A DNA stretch of 16,027 bases, taken from contig DJYX01000090.1 in assembly GCA_002450295.1 (NCBI GenBank), positions 1-16,027 of the forward strand, in the 5' to 3' direction. Position 1 is the stretch's first letter. Every line of letters begins with the position of its first letter. The position numbers and the translations under genes are program-made. Shown here in pieces: positions 1-8,223 of the stretch. The stretch is from Deltaproteobacteria bacterium UBA6967. Lineage in GTDB: Bacteria; SAR324; NAC60-12. The notes beneath the pieces are model-generated. The model was not told where the DNA came from. It was given only the letters and a program-made list of their open reading frames with translations, and did not search any database.

Positions 1-3000
1 TGATCGTTACTGTTGCCGTGTCCGTGATCTCTACACCACTGTGGCTGACTCCACTCATCCTCACATTGAGAGTCTCACTTTCTTCTACATTCGAATCATT
101 GTTGATCGCAATGCTCACTGTCTCTGCCTCTCCAGCACTACCTGAAAAAGTGACCCGCTTTGAGCCCAAGGCTGTGTAGTCACTACCCGCTAAAGCTGAA
201 CCATTGGAGGTCGATACATCCACAGAAAAACCTCCCGACACAGCCCTGTCTAAACGCAGGGTCAGCGTTGCGCTACCAGCATTCTCGGACACACTCACAT
301 CTGCTATCGTCACCGCTGCACTGTCATCGTCGCTGATTGTCAATGTCGTTTTTTGCGTACCTTCCTCAACTGCACTGTTGCCACCTGAGACACCAGCAAT
401 ATCAATGAAGACTGTTTCTGAGTTCTCCACAGTTTTGTCATTTGCAATTGTCAAAATCGCTGTACCGGATTTGCTCCCAGCTGGAATTGTTATCGTATTG
501 CTGGCGATTGAGTAGTCAGTGTCAAGGGTCGCTGTGCCTGATATATTCAGAGTTACCTTAGTATCCTGTGTTGCAACTACATTTTGGATAGCTGTCAAGC
601 TTACTGAACCTGCATTCTCCAAAACAGAGGAGGCTGCAGCATAAAGAGTTACTGTTGGGGCTGCCTCATCATCACTCGTGCTCACTAGTAGACTCTTGCT
701 GGAAAGAACAGCATACTTGATGTCGTTGGTACTGCTTTTGTTGATGGCTATTGCTACCTCACTGCTCACCAACTCATCGCGAATCGGATCATCTACGCCC
801 GTGACGGTGATGGTTTGGGCTTGATTCCAATTGGAAGCGTTGAATGTCAATTCTGATGGATTGACACTTGCCTCAGTATTATCACTAACTGTCACATCAA
901 ACATAACCTGACCCATCGGTTGTGATGCTAATGTGATAGTAAAACTATCTTTGCTTTCTCCAGATGGTAATTTCCATGTTGAATTGCCATTTAAGTTTGA
1001 TTTCAGAGCTCCTGCAGGGCTCCAAGGGTTACCATCAGCTGCATTTTGACTAACAGCAACATATACTAACGCAACACCTTTGTTGCAGTTGCCAGGAATG
1101 TTCGTGGCATCGATGAAGTAAGTTCGATCATCAGCAATAATTTGCTGACCTACCCCAAACAACGACTGGTTTTGTTGGTATAAAGATAGATTGATACCAA
1201 AGAAGTTTTGCCCTGTATTCCAAACGGGTTCGCAGCCAGTCACTTCAACACTGCCAGAAGCCAACGTACCTCCTCCTTCAGAAACTTTTGTTGCTCCATC
1301 AGTCTCAACAATCTTAAATGCAGATATGTCATCGTCCTTAACAGTGACTACGGCCAGTTGATAACCATTCGTACTTGCTCCACTGCCACCAGAGACTTCT
1401 CCTATCGAAATCTTGATTTCTTCTGTATCTTCATCAATCCAGTCTGAAATTACCGCCAGGTTGGTTGTCACCTCACGACTGCCCGCAGGAATGGTCAGTG
1501 AAGAACTCAAAAGTGAATAGTCTGAGTTCAGGACAGCTGTCCCAGAAGTGACTAAGGTCACCGTAGTATCAGCTAATGACGCTACATTCTGAGTCACCGT
1601 CAAGGTCACTTGACCTCCGCCTTCATTCAAGGAGCTAGCAGATGAAGCCAAGCTGACCAGCGGAACCGCCCCATCATCAATTGTGCTCACAGGCAAACTC
1701 TGACTCATCAGCCCATCATACTTCGAATCCAGCGTATCCTGCTTGTTGATTGCAACTTTTACCTCACTGTTGACCAAACCATCACGAATCAAATCATCCT
1801 CACCGTAAACCGTTATCGTCTGCGCTTTATTCCAATTAGAAGTATCAAACCTCAGCAAGGAAGGAGACACTCTGACCTCTGTTACATCGCTAACTTCTAC
1901 CAAGAAGGCCACTTTGCCAGTTGGTTCACTCTTCAGGACAACCGAAATTGTGTCTGTACTACTACCACTCTCGGATACACTCGTACTTCCTCCACTTGCG
2001 GCCACAGTGAATCCAGAAACATCATCGTCGTTGATGCTCACTTCAACTTGATTGCCTCCTGCCTTGGCACCATTGCCACCAGAGACGGAGCTAATCGACA
2101 CCTCAACCTTCTCAACTGCTTCATCAATGTTATCTGAGACTGCCTGAAGAGTAGTTGTCACCTCACGACTGCCCGCAGGAATGGTCAGTGAAGAACTCAA
2201 AAGTGTGTAGTCTGACAGGGTTGCTGTCCCAGCAGTACTCAAGGTCACCTTGGTATCAGTCACAGCCACCACATCCTGCTTCACTGTCAGGGTTGCTTGA
2301 CCACCACTTTCATCCATCGAATTGGCTGACGTAGCCACACTGACAATCGGATTCCCTTCATCATCACTCGTGCTCACCGATATGTTCTTGCTGGAAAGAG
2401 CAGCATACTTGGTGTCGTTCGTACTATTTTTGTTGATGGCTACTGCTATCTCACTTTTCACCAACTCATCACGAATCGGGTCATCTACACCAGACACGGT
2501 GACTGTCTGAGCTTGATTCCAGTTAGATGCATTGAATGTCAACGAAGACTTTGAGACACTAGCCTCCGTACTGTCACTAGCTGTTAGGTCAAACACCACA
2601 TTGCTGGTCGGCTCGGAGCCCAAAACTACCGTGAACGTGTCTTGGCTTCCATCCTCCTCAACAGTGGTTGAACCACCTGATTCATTAATCTTAAAAGCTG
2701 AAGTATCATCATCGTTAATTGTGATGGAAACCTGCTGCGTATCGCTTTCAGTTGCGATTCCCCCGAAAACTCCACTGATATCAAGCACTACTGTTTCTGC
2801 ATCTTCATCAACATAGTCCCCAACACTCTCAAGATTCGTTGTCCCAGTTGTCTTTCCTGCCAGGATAGTAATGGAAGTACTTGAGAGGGTATAGTCTTTA
2901 CTGGGAGTTGCACTACCTGAAGGTTCCATTGTCACGATAGTGTCGCTGTTTGAGACTGCACTGATTGTCGCTGTCAGGACCACTGTTTTTTTATTCTCAT

Positions 3001-5398
3001 CAAGATTGGTTGAGGATGATGCTAGGGTAATGACTGGGGCTGAGTCATTGTCCATGGTTATCAAATTTAGGCTTTGTGGCGGTAGCTTTGCGTAGGCCAG
3101 GTCTGCTGTGCTACTAGTGTTGACCACCAATTTGATCGTTACATTCACACTTTGATCATATATATTGTCATCTACACCAGTGACGGTTACGGTCTTCGCA
3201 GAGTTCCAATCAGAAGTTGTAAAAGTTAGACTTGAAGTAGAGATATGCGCTTCGGTGCTATCATCTGCTGTCAGATCAACAACTACATCACTTGTGGGCT
3301 GTGAACCCAGTTTGACAGTAAATGTATCTGTACTGCCATTCTCGTTAACAAGTGTAGAACCTTCAGTTTCATTGATTTTGATAGCTACTGTGTCATCATC
3401 AGTAATATTCACAGTAGTCTGTTGATTTCCACTTTCAATAGCTCCACTACTACTTGACACCCCACTGATTTCGATCAATATTGTCTCACTTTCTTCTGCT
3501 AATTGATCTGCAATTCCTGTAATTTTAATTGAGCCAGAAGTACTACCTGCAGGGATTGTGATAGTATTGCCAGATAGTGAATAGTCTTGATCTAAATTTG
3601 CTGTTCCTAAAATGCTGAGCTTTACTTCAGTATTACTTTTAAGAATGGTATTGAGGTTGGCTGTTAAGATCACTGAACCCCCGTTCTCTGAAACCAAAGA
3701 TTCGGTATTCGACAATGTCACGAGGGGAGTTGGTTCATTATCATTGTTGGTAACTGCTAAACTTTGAGTCAGAATTCCTAAATAACTGTTATCCTTGTTA
3801 CTTTCCTGATTTACGGACACTAAAACTTTACTACTGATTGCAGAATCGATCTCTTCATCGTCCACACCAGTAATAGTAACTTCTTGTGGAATATTCCAAT
3901 TGGAATTTGTGAAAATTAGTATGGATTCAGAAACTTTAGCTTCTTTAGTATTTTCAGAACTGATATTGAGGACGACATTTTCAGTTGGTTGAGAGCCAAG
4001 AACCACTGTAAAAATTTCTGTATCACCACTTTCAGTCACTACAGCACTACTTTTAGAAAGGCTGAAACCAGCTTGATCATCATCGTTAATTACAAATGAA
4101 GCTTGTTGCTCACCATATTCTTTTGCTCCATTACCTCCAGTAACCTCCTTGATACCAATGATAATTTTTTCATTTTCATCATCTATTTGATCATCAATAT
4201 TCTGAATTTTAGCTGTACTCGTTTTGCTACCAGCAGGAATTGTAACTGTATTGCTTGAGAGTTTATAATCACTACCAAAAGCTGCTGTTCCTGATGTTTC
4301 TAACGTAACAGTTGTATCGGTTCCAGCAGCTAGATCCATTATGAACGAAAGAGTTATTTCCCCACCATTTTCTTCAGCTTCTTCAGCTGAGGCTTTCATT
4401 GAAATGTTAGGTGAAGGCTCGTTATCTGCTGTAGTGGTATTCAGATTCTGACTGGATAATTTGTCGTATGTAGAATCTTTGGTTTTATCTTTATCAACTC
4501 CTACGATTATTGTACTAGAGATTGTGCCATCACTGATTTTATCATCTACTCCTCTTATCGTAACCGTTTGTGCTAGGCTCCAGTTGTCAATTCCAAATCC
4601 AAGTGATGAAGGAGAGGCCGATACTTCACCAGCATCACTGGCAACTACAGAAAGAACGACGTCGCCAATTGGCCCTGAATCTAGTACTACTGTAAAAGTC
4701 TCTGAGTTACCAATTTCTTGAAGAGAAGCATCATTTTTGCTGATCTTAAACCCTGCCGGTATTGTTTCGAAATTTTCTAGTTCAGAACTGACTGCCTGAA
4801 GTTCTTTATCACTAGCCACCTTACCATCCATTCCTTGATCTTCCATAGTACTGTGCAAGTGTTTGAGCGCTGCGGTCGCTGAAATCATTGGCTTCCCCAC
4901 AGCTTCTGTTACAGCAGTGGTTGCATTGTCAAAGGATTCGACTGGGACATCAAAATCAATGGCTTTTCCCTTCAGTGCTGCTTGGGTTGAGGCCTCGATA
5001 TTGATCCCATTGCTTGGATCTCCATCAGCATCCAAGGTCTGCAACAACCGACTCAGATTTATTACTTTTGGATCTGCTGTTCCCGAGGCTCCCATTACCT
5101 CCACCGGAGTCAATTTGGCTGAACCAGTTACACTTCCTAGGGATACATCACCAAGAGTGAAAGAAACTGTATCTCCAGAGTTGTAGTAGAAAGTTCCATT
5201 AGTATCGGTGACTCCTGCCAGACCACTACTGGTAATATAGTTTACCCCAGCTACAGCGCTATCTAAGAAAACTCCAGGACTACCAGCCCGCTCCACAGTA
5301 TCTGCGGTGACAACTTCATCTTCTTGAATAGCACAACTGGAATTGAGTAGAAGCACACATGATAAAAATGTTAGCGCTAGATTTCTAAGCCTGGGCAT
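1..5398 (-). CDS. Giant exported Calx-beta repeat protein (N-terminal 1799 codons, 3' end outside window)
   Basis: One frame stays open from an ATG at 5398 to the window edge. An SD GGAG lies 7 nt before the ATG. Residues 1-22 form a hydrophobic leader ending LLNSSC; the lipobox is imperfect (Asn at -3), so lipoprotein or SPI-cleaved protein are both possible. Residues about 41-95 carry a GVFLDSAV...GVTDTNGTFYY...GDTVSF module seen at the start of many Gram-negative exported repeat proteins. From about residue 210, two domain types alternate six times. Type A has a hallmark NWN.AQTVTV.GVDD. Type B is Calx-beta-like, with SGTA..DY.L, TIPAGS, DE..E and a closing DDD. Periods are about 230 residues. 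A classical Calx-beta domain (SVSENAGSATLTL) follows at the edge. Likely a Ca2+-stabilised surface adhesin or matrix protein; that role is inferred from the family. All other ORFs in this span are antisense shadows. Confidence 0.93.
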   Translation of the reverse strand, partial: MPRLRNLALTFLSCVLLLNSSCAIQEDEVVTADTVERAGSPGVFLDSAVAGVNYITSSGLAGVTDTNGTFYYNSGDTVSFTLGDVSLGSVTGSAKLTPVEVMGASGTADPKVINLSRLLQTLDADGDPSNGINIEASTQAALKGKAIDFDVPVESFDNATTAVTEAVGKPMISATAALKHLHSTMEDQGMDGKVASDKELQAVSSELENFETIPAGFKISKNDASLQEIGNSETFTVVLDSGPIGDVVLSVVASDAGEVSASPSSLGFGIDNWSLAQTVTIRGVDDKISDGTISSTIIVGVDKDKTKDSTYDKLSSQNLNTTTADNEPSPNISMKASAEEAEENGGEITLSFIMDLAAGTDTTVTLETSGTAAFGSDYKLSSNTVTIPAGSKTSTAKIQNIDDQIDDENEKIIIGIKEVTGGNGAKEYGEQQASFVINDDDQAGFSLSKSSAVVTESGDTEIFTVVLGSQPTENVVLNISSENTKEAKVSESILIFTNSNWNIPQEVTITGVDDEEIDSAISSKVLVSVNQESNKDNSYLGILTQSLAVTNNDNEPTPLVTLSNTESLVSENGGSVILTANLNTILKSNTEVKLSILGTANLDQDYSLSGNTITIPAGSTSGSIKITGIADQLAEESETILIEISGVSSSSGAIESGNQQTTVNITDDDTVAIKINETEGSTLVNENGSTDTFTVKLGSQPTSDVVVDLTADDSTEAHISTSSLTFTTSDWNSAKTVTVTGVDDNIYDQSVNVTIKLVVNTSSTADLAYAKLPPQSLNLITMDNDSAPVITLASSSTNLDENKKTVVLTATISAVSNSDTIVTMEPSGSATPSKDYTLSSTSITILAGKTTGTTNLESVGDYVDEDAETVVLDISGVFGGIATESDTQQVSITINDDDTSAFKINESGGSTTVEEDGSQDTFTVVLGSEPTSNVVFDLTASDSTEASVSKSSLTFNASNWNQAQTVTVSGVDDPIRDELVKSEIAVAINKNSTNDTKYAALSSKNISVSTSDDEGNPIVSVATSANSMDESGGQATLTVKQDVVAVTDTKVTLSTAGTATLSDYTLLSSSLTIPAGSREVTTTLQAVSDNIDEAVEKVEVSISSVSGGNGAKAGGNQVEVSINDDDVSGFTVAASGGSTSVSESGSSTDTISVVLKSEPTGKVAFLVEVSDVTEVRVSPSLLRFDTSNWNKAQTITVYGEDDLIRDGLVNSEVKVAINKQDTLDSKYDGLMSQSLPVSTIDDGAVPLVSLASSASSLNEGGGQVTLTVTQNVASLADTTVTLVTSGTAVLNSDYSLLSSSLTIPAGSREVTTNLAVISDWIDEDTEEIKISIGEVSGGSGASTNGYQLAVVTVKDDDISAFKIVETDGATKVSEGGGTLASGSVEVTGCEPVWNTGQNFFGINLSLYQQNQSLFGVGQQIIADDRTYFIDATNIPGNCNKGVALVYVAVSQNAADGNPWSPAGALKSNLNGNSTWKLPSGESKDSFTITLASQPMGQVMFDVTVSDNTEASVNPSELTFNASNWNQAQTITVTGVDDPIRDELVSSEVAIAINKSSTNDIKYAVLSSKSLLVSTSDDEAAPTVTLYAAASSVLENAGSVSLTAIQNVVATQDTKVTLNISGTATLDTDYSIASNTITIPAGSKSGTAILTIANDKTVENSETVFIDIAGVSGGNSAVEEGTQKTTLTISDDDSAAVTIADVSVSENAGSATLTLRLDRAVSGGFSVDVSTSNGSALAGSDYTALGSKRVTFSGSAGEAETVSIAINNDSNVEESETLNVRMSGVSHSGVEITDTATVTI
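960..1285 (-). other. Insertion of about 107 residues inside repeat pair six of the Calx-beta protein
   Basis: Successive DDD repeat ends fall near residues 439, 667, 897, 1123, 1355 and 1692, so spacings are about 230 except for the last, which is about 337. The extra segment sits between the TKVSEGGG start of a type-A domain and its continuation SKDSFTITL. It includes GCEPVWNTG, a Gln/Asn-rich stretch (LYQQNQSLFG), DDRTYFIDATN, GNCNKGVALVYVAV and STWKLPSG. It holds two cysteines; I saw none in the surrounding repeats. It reads as a folded inserted domain in a surface loop, function unknown. Confidence 0.75.
1474..1515. repeat. Exact 42-bp direct repeat, copy 1
   Basis: This segment is identical base for base to 2154-2195, 680 bp away, in the same reading frame. 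It encodes the LLSSSLTIPAGSREVTT strand region of two successive Calx-beta-like domains. Flanking sequence is similar but diverged, so the perfect block suggests recent recombination or gene conversion between repeat units. Confidence 0.95.
2154..2195. repeat. Exact 42-bp direct repeat, copy 2
   Basis: Partner of 1474-1515, identical over 42 bases. Both copies lie in phase within adjacent repeat pairs, so a crossover here would delete or add one whole pair of about 230 residues without a frameshift. Confidence 0.95.
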
Positions 5399-5801
5399 AT
5401 TGTCACTCCAGGGAGGAATAATACGTTACAGTAAGAGCCTTGAGCCATCTTTTTAGCTAACTGCGGTTAATACCGCTAGTTTAGGGAAATACCAGACAGA
5501 AAAAATTTGGTTCACTCATTACTGATAATATTTTTATCAGTTTTTCAGCAGTTAGAATTTTTTTTGGATTGCGGTCCGTGAAGCTTTACCCGATTTCAGA
5601 AAAGTAGTCAATCGTCTACTTTCTGATAGATCTATTTACGACATCCAATGATCTAAGTCACAAAAAGAAATTTTCTGGGAAGTCATGGAATTATCAGATA
5701 GGCAAAACTATTCTGTAGATCACTACAGAAATCAGTAATGTGATATCTCTAAGTGGAGCCCAAGTCACAACTTGGGCTTCTTGGGATTTAGGAGTGGGGA
5801 A
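5399..5801. other. Intergenic region rich in inverted repeats, 5' of the Calx-beta gene
   Basis: This AT-rich spacer contains no convincing gene. It holds several inverted repeats: GCGGT/ACCGC extended by AACT/AGTT at 5459-5481; CTGATAA/TTATCAG at 5522-5540, followed on the plus strand by five T; a GAAA.GTAG/CTACTTTC repeat near 5597-5628; TTCTGTAG/CTACAGAA at 5711-5730; and the hairpin at 5755-5780. On the minus strand this is the leader of the Calx-beta gene, so the structures could act in transcription termination or leader regulation. A TTGACT near 5611 (minus) with TAAAGC 17 nt on is only a weak promoter candidate. Confidence 0.6.
5755..5780 (-). terminator. Hairpin 22 nt after the bestrophin stop, possible terminator
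   Basis: AGCCCAAGT at 5757-5765 pairs perfectly with ACTTGGGCT at 5770-5778 around a CACA loop. It extends by one G-U and one G-C pair. It lies just downstream of the bestrophin gene on the minus strand. There is no strong T run after it in either direction, so it is either a weak or factor-assisted terminator, or a 3'-end stabilising hairpin. Confidence 0.45.
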
Positions 5802-6668
5802 TCAGCGCTCAAGAACGTCTTGGATGTCCTTAATGACACCATTGGTCAACGGCACGATGGGTAGGTCGTTGGGGTCATCCCCAAAGGGATCTTCGATCTC
5901 CAGACCAATCTCTTCGATACCCACCAAGGCATAGATGAAGAAGGCCATGATTACCAAAGTCATGTAGCCAAACTGGGGAATCAGGACGAAGGGCAGAGTG
6001 ACGAAATAGATCCCCATGAACACCTTGAGCTGGTTCACATAAGCGAAGGGCAAAGGTGTTTGACGGATTCTCCTCAAAGCATGCGTAGCCGCCTGCAAAT
6101 CGGCAATTGATTGAGCAATCGGATTAAACTCGGAGGGATGCATCCAGCGCTTGCGGACTCCCAACCGTAGCTCCACATTCAGCATACTGAGCAAGCCATT
6201 TAGCTTGTTACTGTGCTGATTCAACCGCTGATGCAGCTGGCCAGTCAGCTTACCCATCGATTTCAGAGTGATTCCATCCCGCAAGTCATCTCGCATCGCC
6301 CCCATGTAGGCCGCCAGTAGCATGCCAATTTGTTGACGGTACTCCTTCTCCTCTTCTGGAATCACTGCATTTGCTTGATTCATCAGGTTGCGGGCTCCAA
6401 TGCATAGTGAACCCAGTTGCTTTCTTCCCTCCCAGTAGCGATCGTAGGAAGTGTTGGTCCGGAAGACCAATAACAACCCGAGCGCGACCCCGACAATAGA
6501 GTGAGCTTGGGAGCTCATCTCGAATCCTAGTCCTGTGAACTCGAAAAATAGGATTAAGGCCAGAGACCACAACATCATTACAAAGACGTAGGGCAACACT
6601 CGTGGAAGCACCGTACCTGTGTAGGCGAAAATGATCTTCAGGCGCTTGTCAGACTGGTAATTAATCAT
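5802..6668 (-). CDS. Bestrophin family (RFP-TM) ion channel
   Basis: The 288-residue product matches bacterial bestrophins in length and signatures. FRTNTSYDRYWEGR near residue 69 follows two N-terminal membrane segments (about 22-45 and 55-70). Another hydrophobic hairpin lies at about 215-255 (KVFMGIYFVTLPFVLIP, YMTLVIMAFFIYALVGIEEIG). The EDPFGDDPNDLP signature lies near the C-terminus at about 262-273. Bestrophins form pentameric inner-membrane channels; bacterial members studied conduct cations and eukaryotic ones conduct anions. The ion carried here cannot be read from sequence. The start ATG at 6668 has only a weak GAGAAG upstream but fits the family N-terminus. The gene stands alone, in the same direction as the Calx-beta gene 403 bp downstream. 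Confidence 0.93.
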   Translation of the reverse strand: MINYQSDKRLKIIFAYTGTVLPRVLPYVFVMMLWSLALILFFEFTGLGFEMSSQAHSIVGVALGLLLVFRTNTSYDRYWEGRKQLGSLCIGARNLMNQANAVIPEEEKEYRQQIGMLLAAYMGAMRDDLRDGITLKSMGKLTGQLHQRLNQHSNKLNGLLSMLNVELRLGVRKRWMHPSEFNPIAQSIADLQAATHALRRIRQTPLPFAYVNQLKVFMGIYFVTLPFVLIPQFGYMTLVIMAFFIYALVGIEEIGLEIEDPFGDDPNDLPIVPLTNGVIKDIQDVLER

Positions 6669-7190
6669 CAGACTTCTCTCAAAGTAAACATCTAGGGCAG
6701 TGAGAATCTTTCTCTATCTAACTCCATGTACAACTGACGCAAGTATAATTTTTTCACAATGAGCAAAATTTTGGCCCATTCATCCTATAAAGAACGCTGA
6801 CCTCAAATTGAATTGTGATCCTTAGAATGGTCTTAAGCTCAGGGAATTCTTAAACTTTCGCCTTTATCAAAGCTTTCCGACAAACATATTCTCATTATCT
6901 TTCGAACGAACCCATCTACTTGTCAACTTCTAGTTTTGGAATATTAGCATAGGAGACTCAACGAGTTTAGACACAAAAACAAAAAATCTGAACTGCTGAG
7001 TGCTTTAATTTTTAATTGTGCCAGGAGGGCTTGTTGACTTCAACCTGTAGGAAAGAAGCGCAGAAGGGGAAGGCCTGGTGCAGCGAATGGATCACAGGCG
7101 ACACCAGTGTCTACAAAAATGAGTTGGGGAGCTATTGAAGATTTTGGATCTGAATAATAATAAGCAGCCAAGGACCATCAGCGGATTGCT
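6669..7190. other. Intergenic region, no convincing gene
   Basis: This is a 522-bp spacer upstream of the bestrophin gene. A TATACT hexamer sits near 6744-6749 on the minus strand without a well-spaced -35. At 7016-7138 (plus) a 40-codon open stretch ends in WCSEWITGDTSVYKNELGSY, but it has no good start or SD and I do not call it a gene. No repeat or RNA gene was recognised. Confidence 0.5.
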
Positions 7191-7298
7191 TCAGCCGATG
7201 TCTGGCACCTCAAGAGCTGTTTCGAGCACACCAAGAATAATAAAGATGGCTACCATGAAGATGAGCCAGATAAAGAAGTTTCTACCGTCATTCATCAT
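7191..7298 (-). CDS. 35-residue single-pass membrane protein, paralog A
   Basis: The product starts MMNDGRNFFIWLIF, continues through a hydrophobic span MVAIFIILGVL, and ends ETALEVPDIG. An SD TAGGAG at 7305-7310 lies 6 nt before the first ATG (7298) or 9 nt before the second (7295). The paralog at 7704-7808 begins at the position of the second Met. Twenty-six of 34 aligned residues are identical between the two, and 11 further codons differ only synonymously, which is strong evidence for selection on protein sequence. The predicted topology is one helix at about residues 8-24 with short polar ends. A TTGACA occurs upstream at 7378-7383 (minus), without a clear -10. I do not recognise the family. 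Small inner-membrane proteins of this size often bind larger complexes, but no partner is evident here. Confidence 0.8.
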   Translation of the reverse strand: MMNDGRNFFIWLIFMVAIFIILGVLETALEVPDIG

Positions 7299-7703
7299 AA
7301 CTGACTCCTACTCTTTTGGATTTGGAGTTGTAGTATGGTGGATTAAGTGCGGCTAGTAGTTACCTATCAGTCAGTAATGTCAAGCGATGGTTTCATAAAA
7401 ATCTACTGCATTGGCTGATTTCACCTTATCTTTAAGACTACAGGCAATTGATTACAAAAGCCCGAAGAGCACATCAACGAACAAAAATACTATTTTTATC
7501 AGTAGCTTATCCATGTAGCGGAATCAATGAAAAGGGCCACAGTGTTCTCAAAGCAGGTTAACTTGAGCAATGGCTACAGAAGCGAAATAAGTGGGACGTG
7601 AGGTCTTGGTGAACCGAAGAACCACAACTCATCGTGAAGTCCAACAAGTTATGGTTCTTGGTGAGTCCGGTAGGATGTTGATTGGGATCTGCGGCGGATT
7701 TAT
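7299..7703. other. Spacer between the two small membrane genes, with a long inverted repeat
   Basis: I see no gene here. AAGAACCACAACT at 7617-7629 pairs with AGTTATGGTTCTT at 7647-7659 over 13 positions, with one wobble, around a 17-nt loop. CTTGGTGA-type sequence flanks both arms. The structure lies downstream of the small membrane gene at 7704-7808 on the minus strand and lacks a T run, so it may be a 3'-end hairpin rather than an intrinsic terminator. Confidence 0.55.
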
Positions 7704-7808
7704 TTAGGAAATATCTGGAACCTCCAGAAGTGTCTCCAGTACTGCGAGTGTGACAAATATTGCGACCATGAAAACGAGCCACACAAAGAAGTTTCTACCT
7801 TCATTCAT
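7704..7808 (-). CDS. 34-residue single-pass membrane protein, paralog B
   Basis: The product begins MNEGRNFFVWLVFMVAIF, continues VTLAVL, and ends ETLLEVPDIS. It is a near-copy of the 35-residue protein encoded at 7191-7298. An SD GGGAG at 7817-7821 lies 8 nt before the ATG. The replacements are mainly I/V, D/E and G/A, as expected of a conserved transmembrane helix with acidic ends, and the Trp and the FMVAIF core are invariant. The two genes point the same way, 405 bp apart, with unrelated spacer sequence, so the duplication is old enough for non-coding DNA to have diverged. The function is unknown. The longer antisense-frame ORFs covering this site are shadows. Confidence 0.82.
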   Translation of the reverse strand: MNEGRNFFVWLVFMVAIFVTLAVLETLLEVPDIS

Positions 7809-7891
7809 AGGTAGTTCTCCCGAGGATTGTTGAGCCAAATCCGCAGAGAATGAAGGAGAAGTAGACTAGCTCCGTTCAGATAAGTTCTCAA

Positions 7892-8050
7892 TTAGCTTGA
7901 TTGGCCTAAAGGCTCCAGCTCTCCCAGGGAGATGTTTCCAGTTCTGCCAACGAAGCAAAAATACAACTCATGCAAACCGATGAATGCGAGTCCTTCTTCT
8001 GTCATTTCTATCTGATGTGATAACGCTTCCTTGCGTGCCAGTAAATCCAT
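7892..8050 (-). CDS. Possible 52-residue protein of unknown function
   Basis: An open frame runs from ATG at 8050 to TAA at 7892. The product starts MDLLARKEALSHQIEM, passes through TEEGLAFIGLHELYFCFVG and ends LGELEPLGQSS. An AGAGG lies 11 nt upstream, longer than ideal. The same frame stays open further upstream (KIIIAPDIAEAKSQ before the Met), so it might instead be the tail of a decayed longer gene. The first part would form an amphipathic helix. It ends 83 nt before the 34-residue membrane gene on the same strand. I do not recognise it, and a chance ORF of this length is not excluded. Confidence 0.33.
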   Translation of the reverse strand: MDLLARKEALSHQIEMTEEGLAFIGLHELYFCFVGRTGNISLGELEPLGQSS

Positions 8051-8082
8051 TTGGGATTTGGCCTCTGCAATATCCGGGGCAA

Positions 8083-8106
8083 TTATGATTTTACTCTAAA
8101 TCATAA
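8083..8106 (-). terminator. Perfect 9-bp hairpin after the barrel-like gene, possible terminator
   Basis: TTATGATTT at 8083-8091 pairs perfectly with AAATCATAA at 8098-8106 around a TACTCT loop. It lies about 118 nt past the stop of the gene at 8224-8880 and just before the possible small ORF on the same strand. The stem is AT-rich and no T tract follows, so termination is only one option; it could also be an operator-like palindrome. Confidence 0.35.
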
Positions 8107-8223
8107 CTCGTACTATCTAGAACAGACTGTAAAGGTAGCCCTAAATTTTAAGAGATTCTAGAAATGAAGTTTTTGAGGTGAGTTATCAGAAGGTATTTGA
8201 TGGCCTTTCATTAGGCTAAGTGT

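Noticed and set aside
204..5186. Series of plus-strand ORFs of 60-110 codons over the first 5 kb
   Set aside because: All are antisense shadows of the single long minus-strand Calx-beta frame. Their Ser/Thr/Val-rich composition is the complement of that repeat protein.
5560..5620. Possible c-di-GMP-I riboswitch core (minus strand GGTAAAGCTTCACGGACC) upstream of the surface gene
   Set aside because: Only a loose likeness to the CAAAGCC..GGCCT part; the GGCAAACC and GAAA-receptor halves are not recognisable.
7016..7138. Plus-strand open stretch ending WCSEWITGDTSVYKNELGSY
   Set aside because: It has only TTG starts with no fitting SD, 40 codons is within chance, and there is no paralog in the window.
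7135..7356. 73-codon plus-strand ORF
   Set aside because: It is antisense to the 35-residue membrane gene, which has the SD and a conserved paralog.
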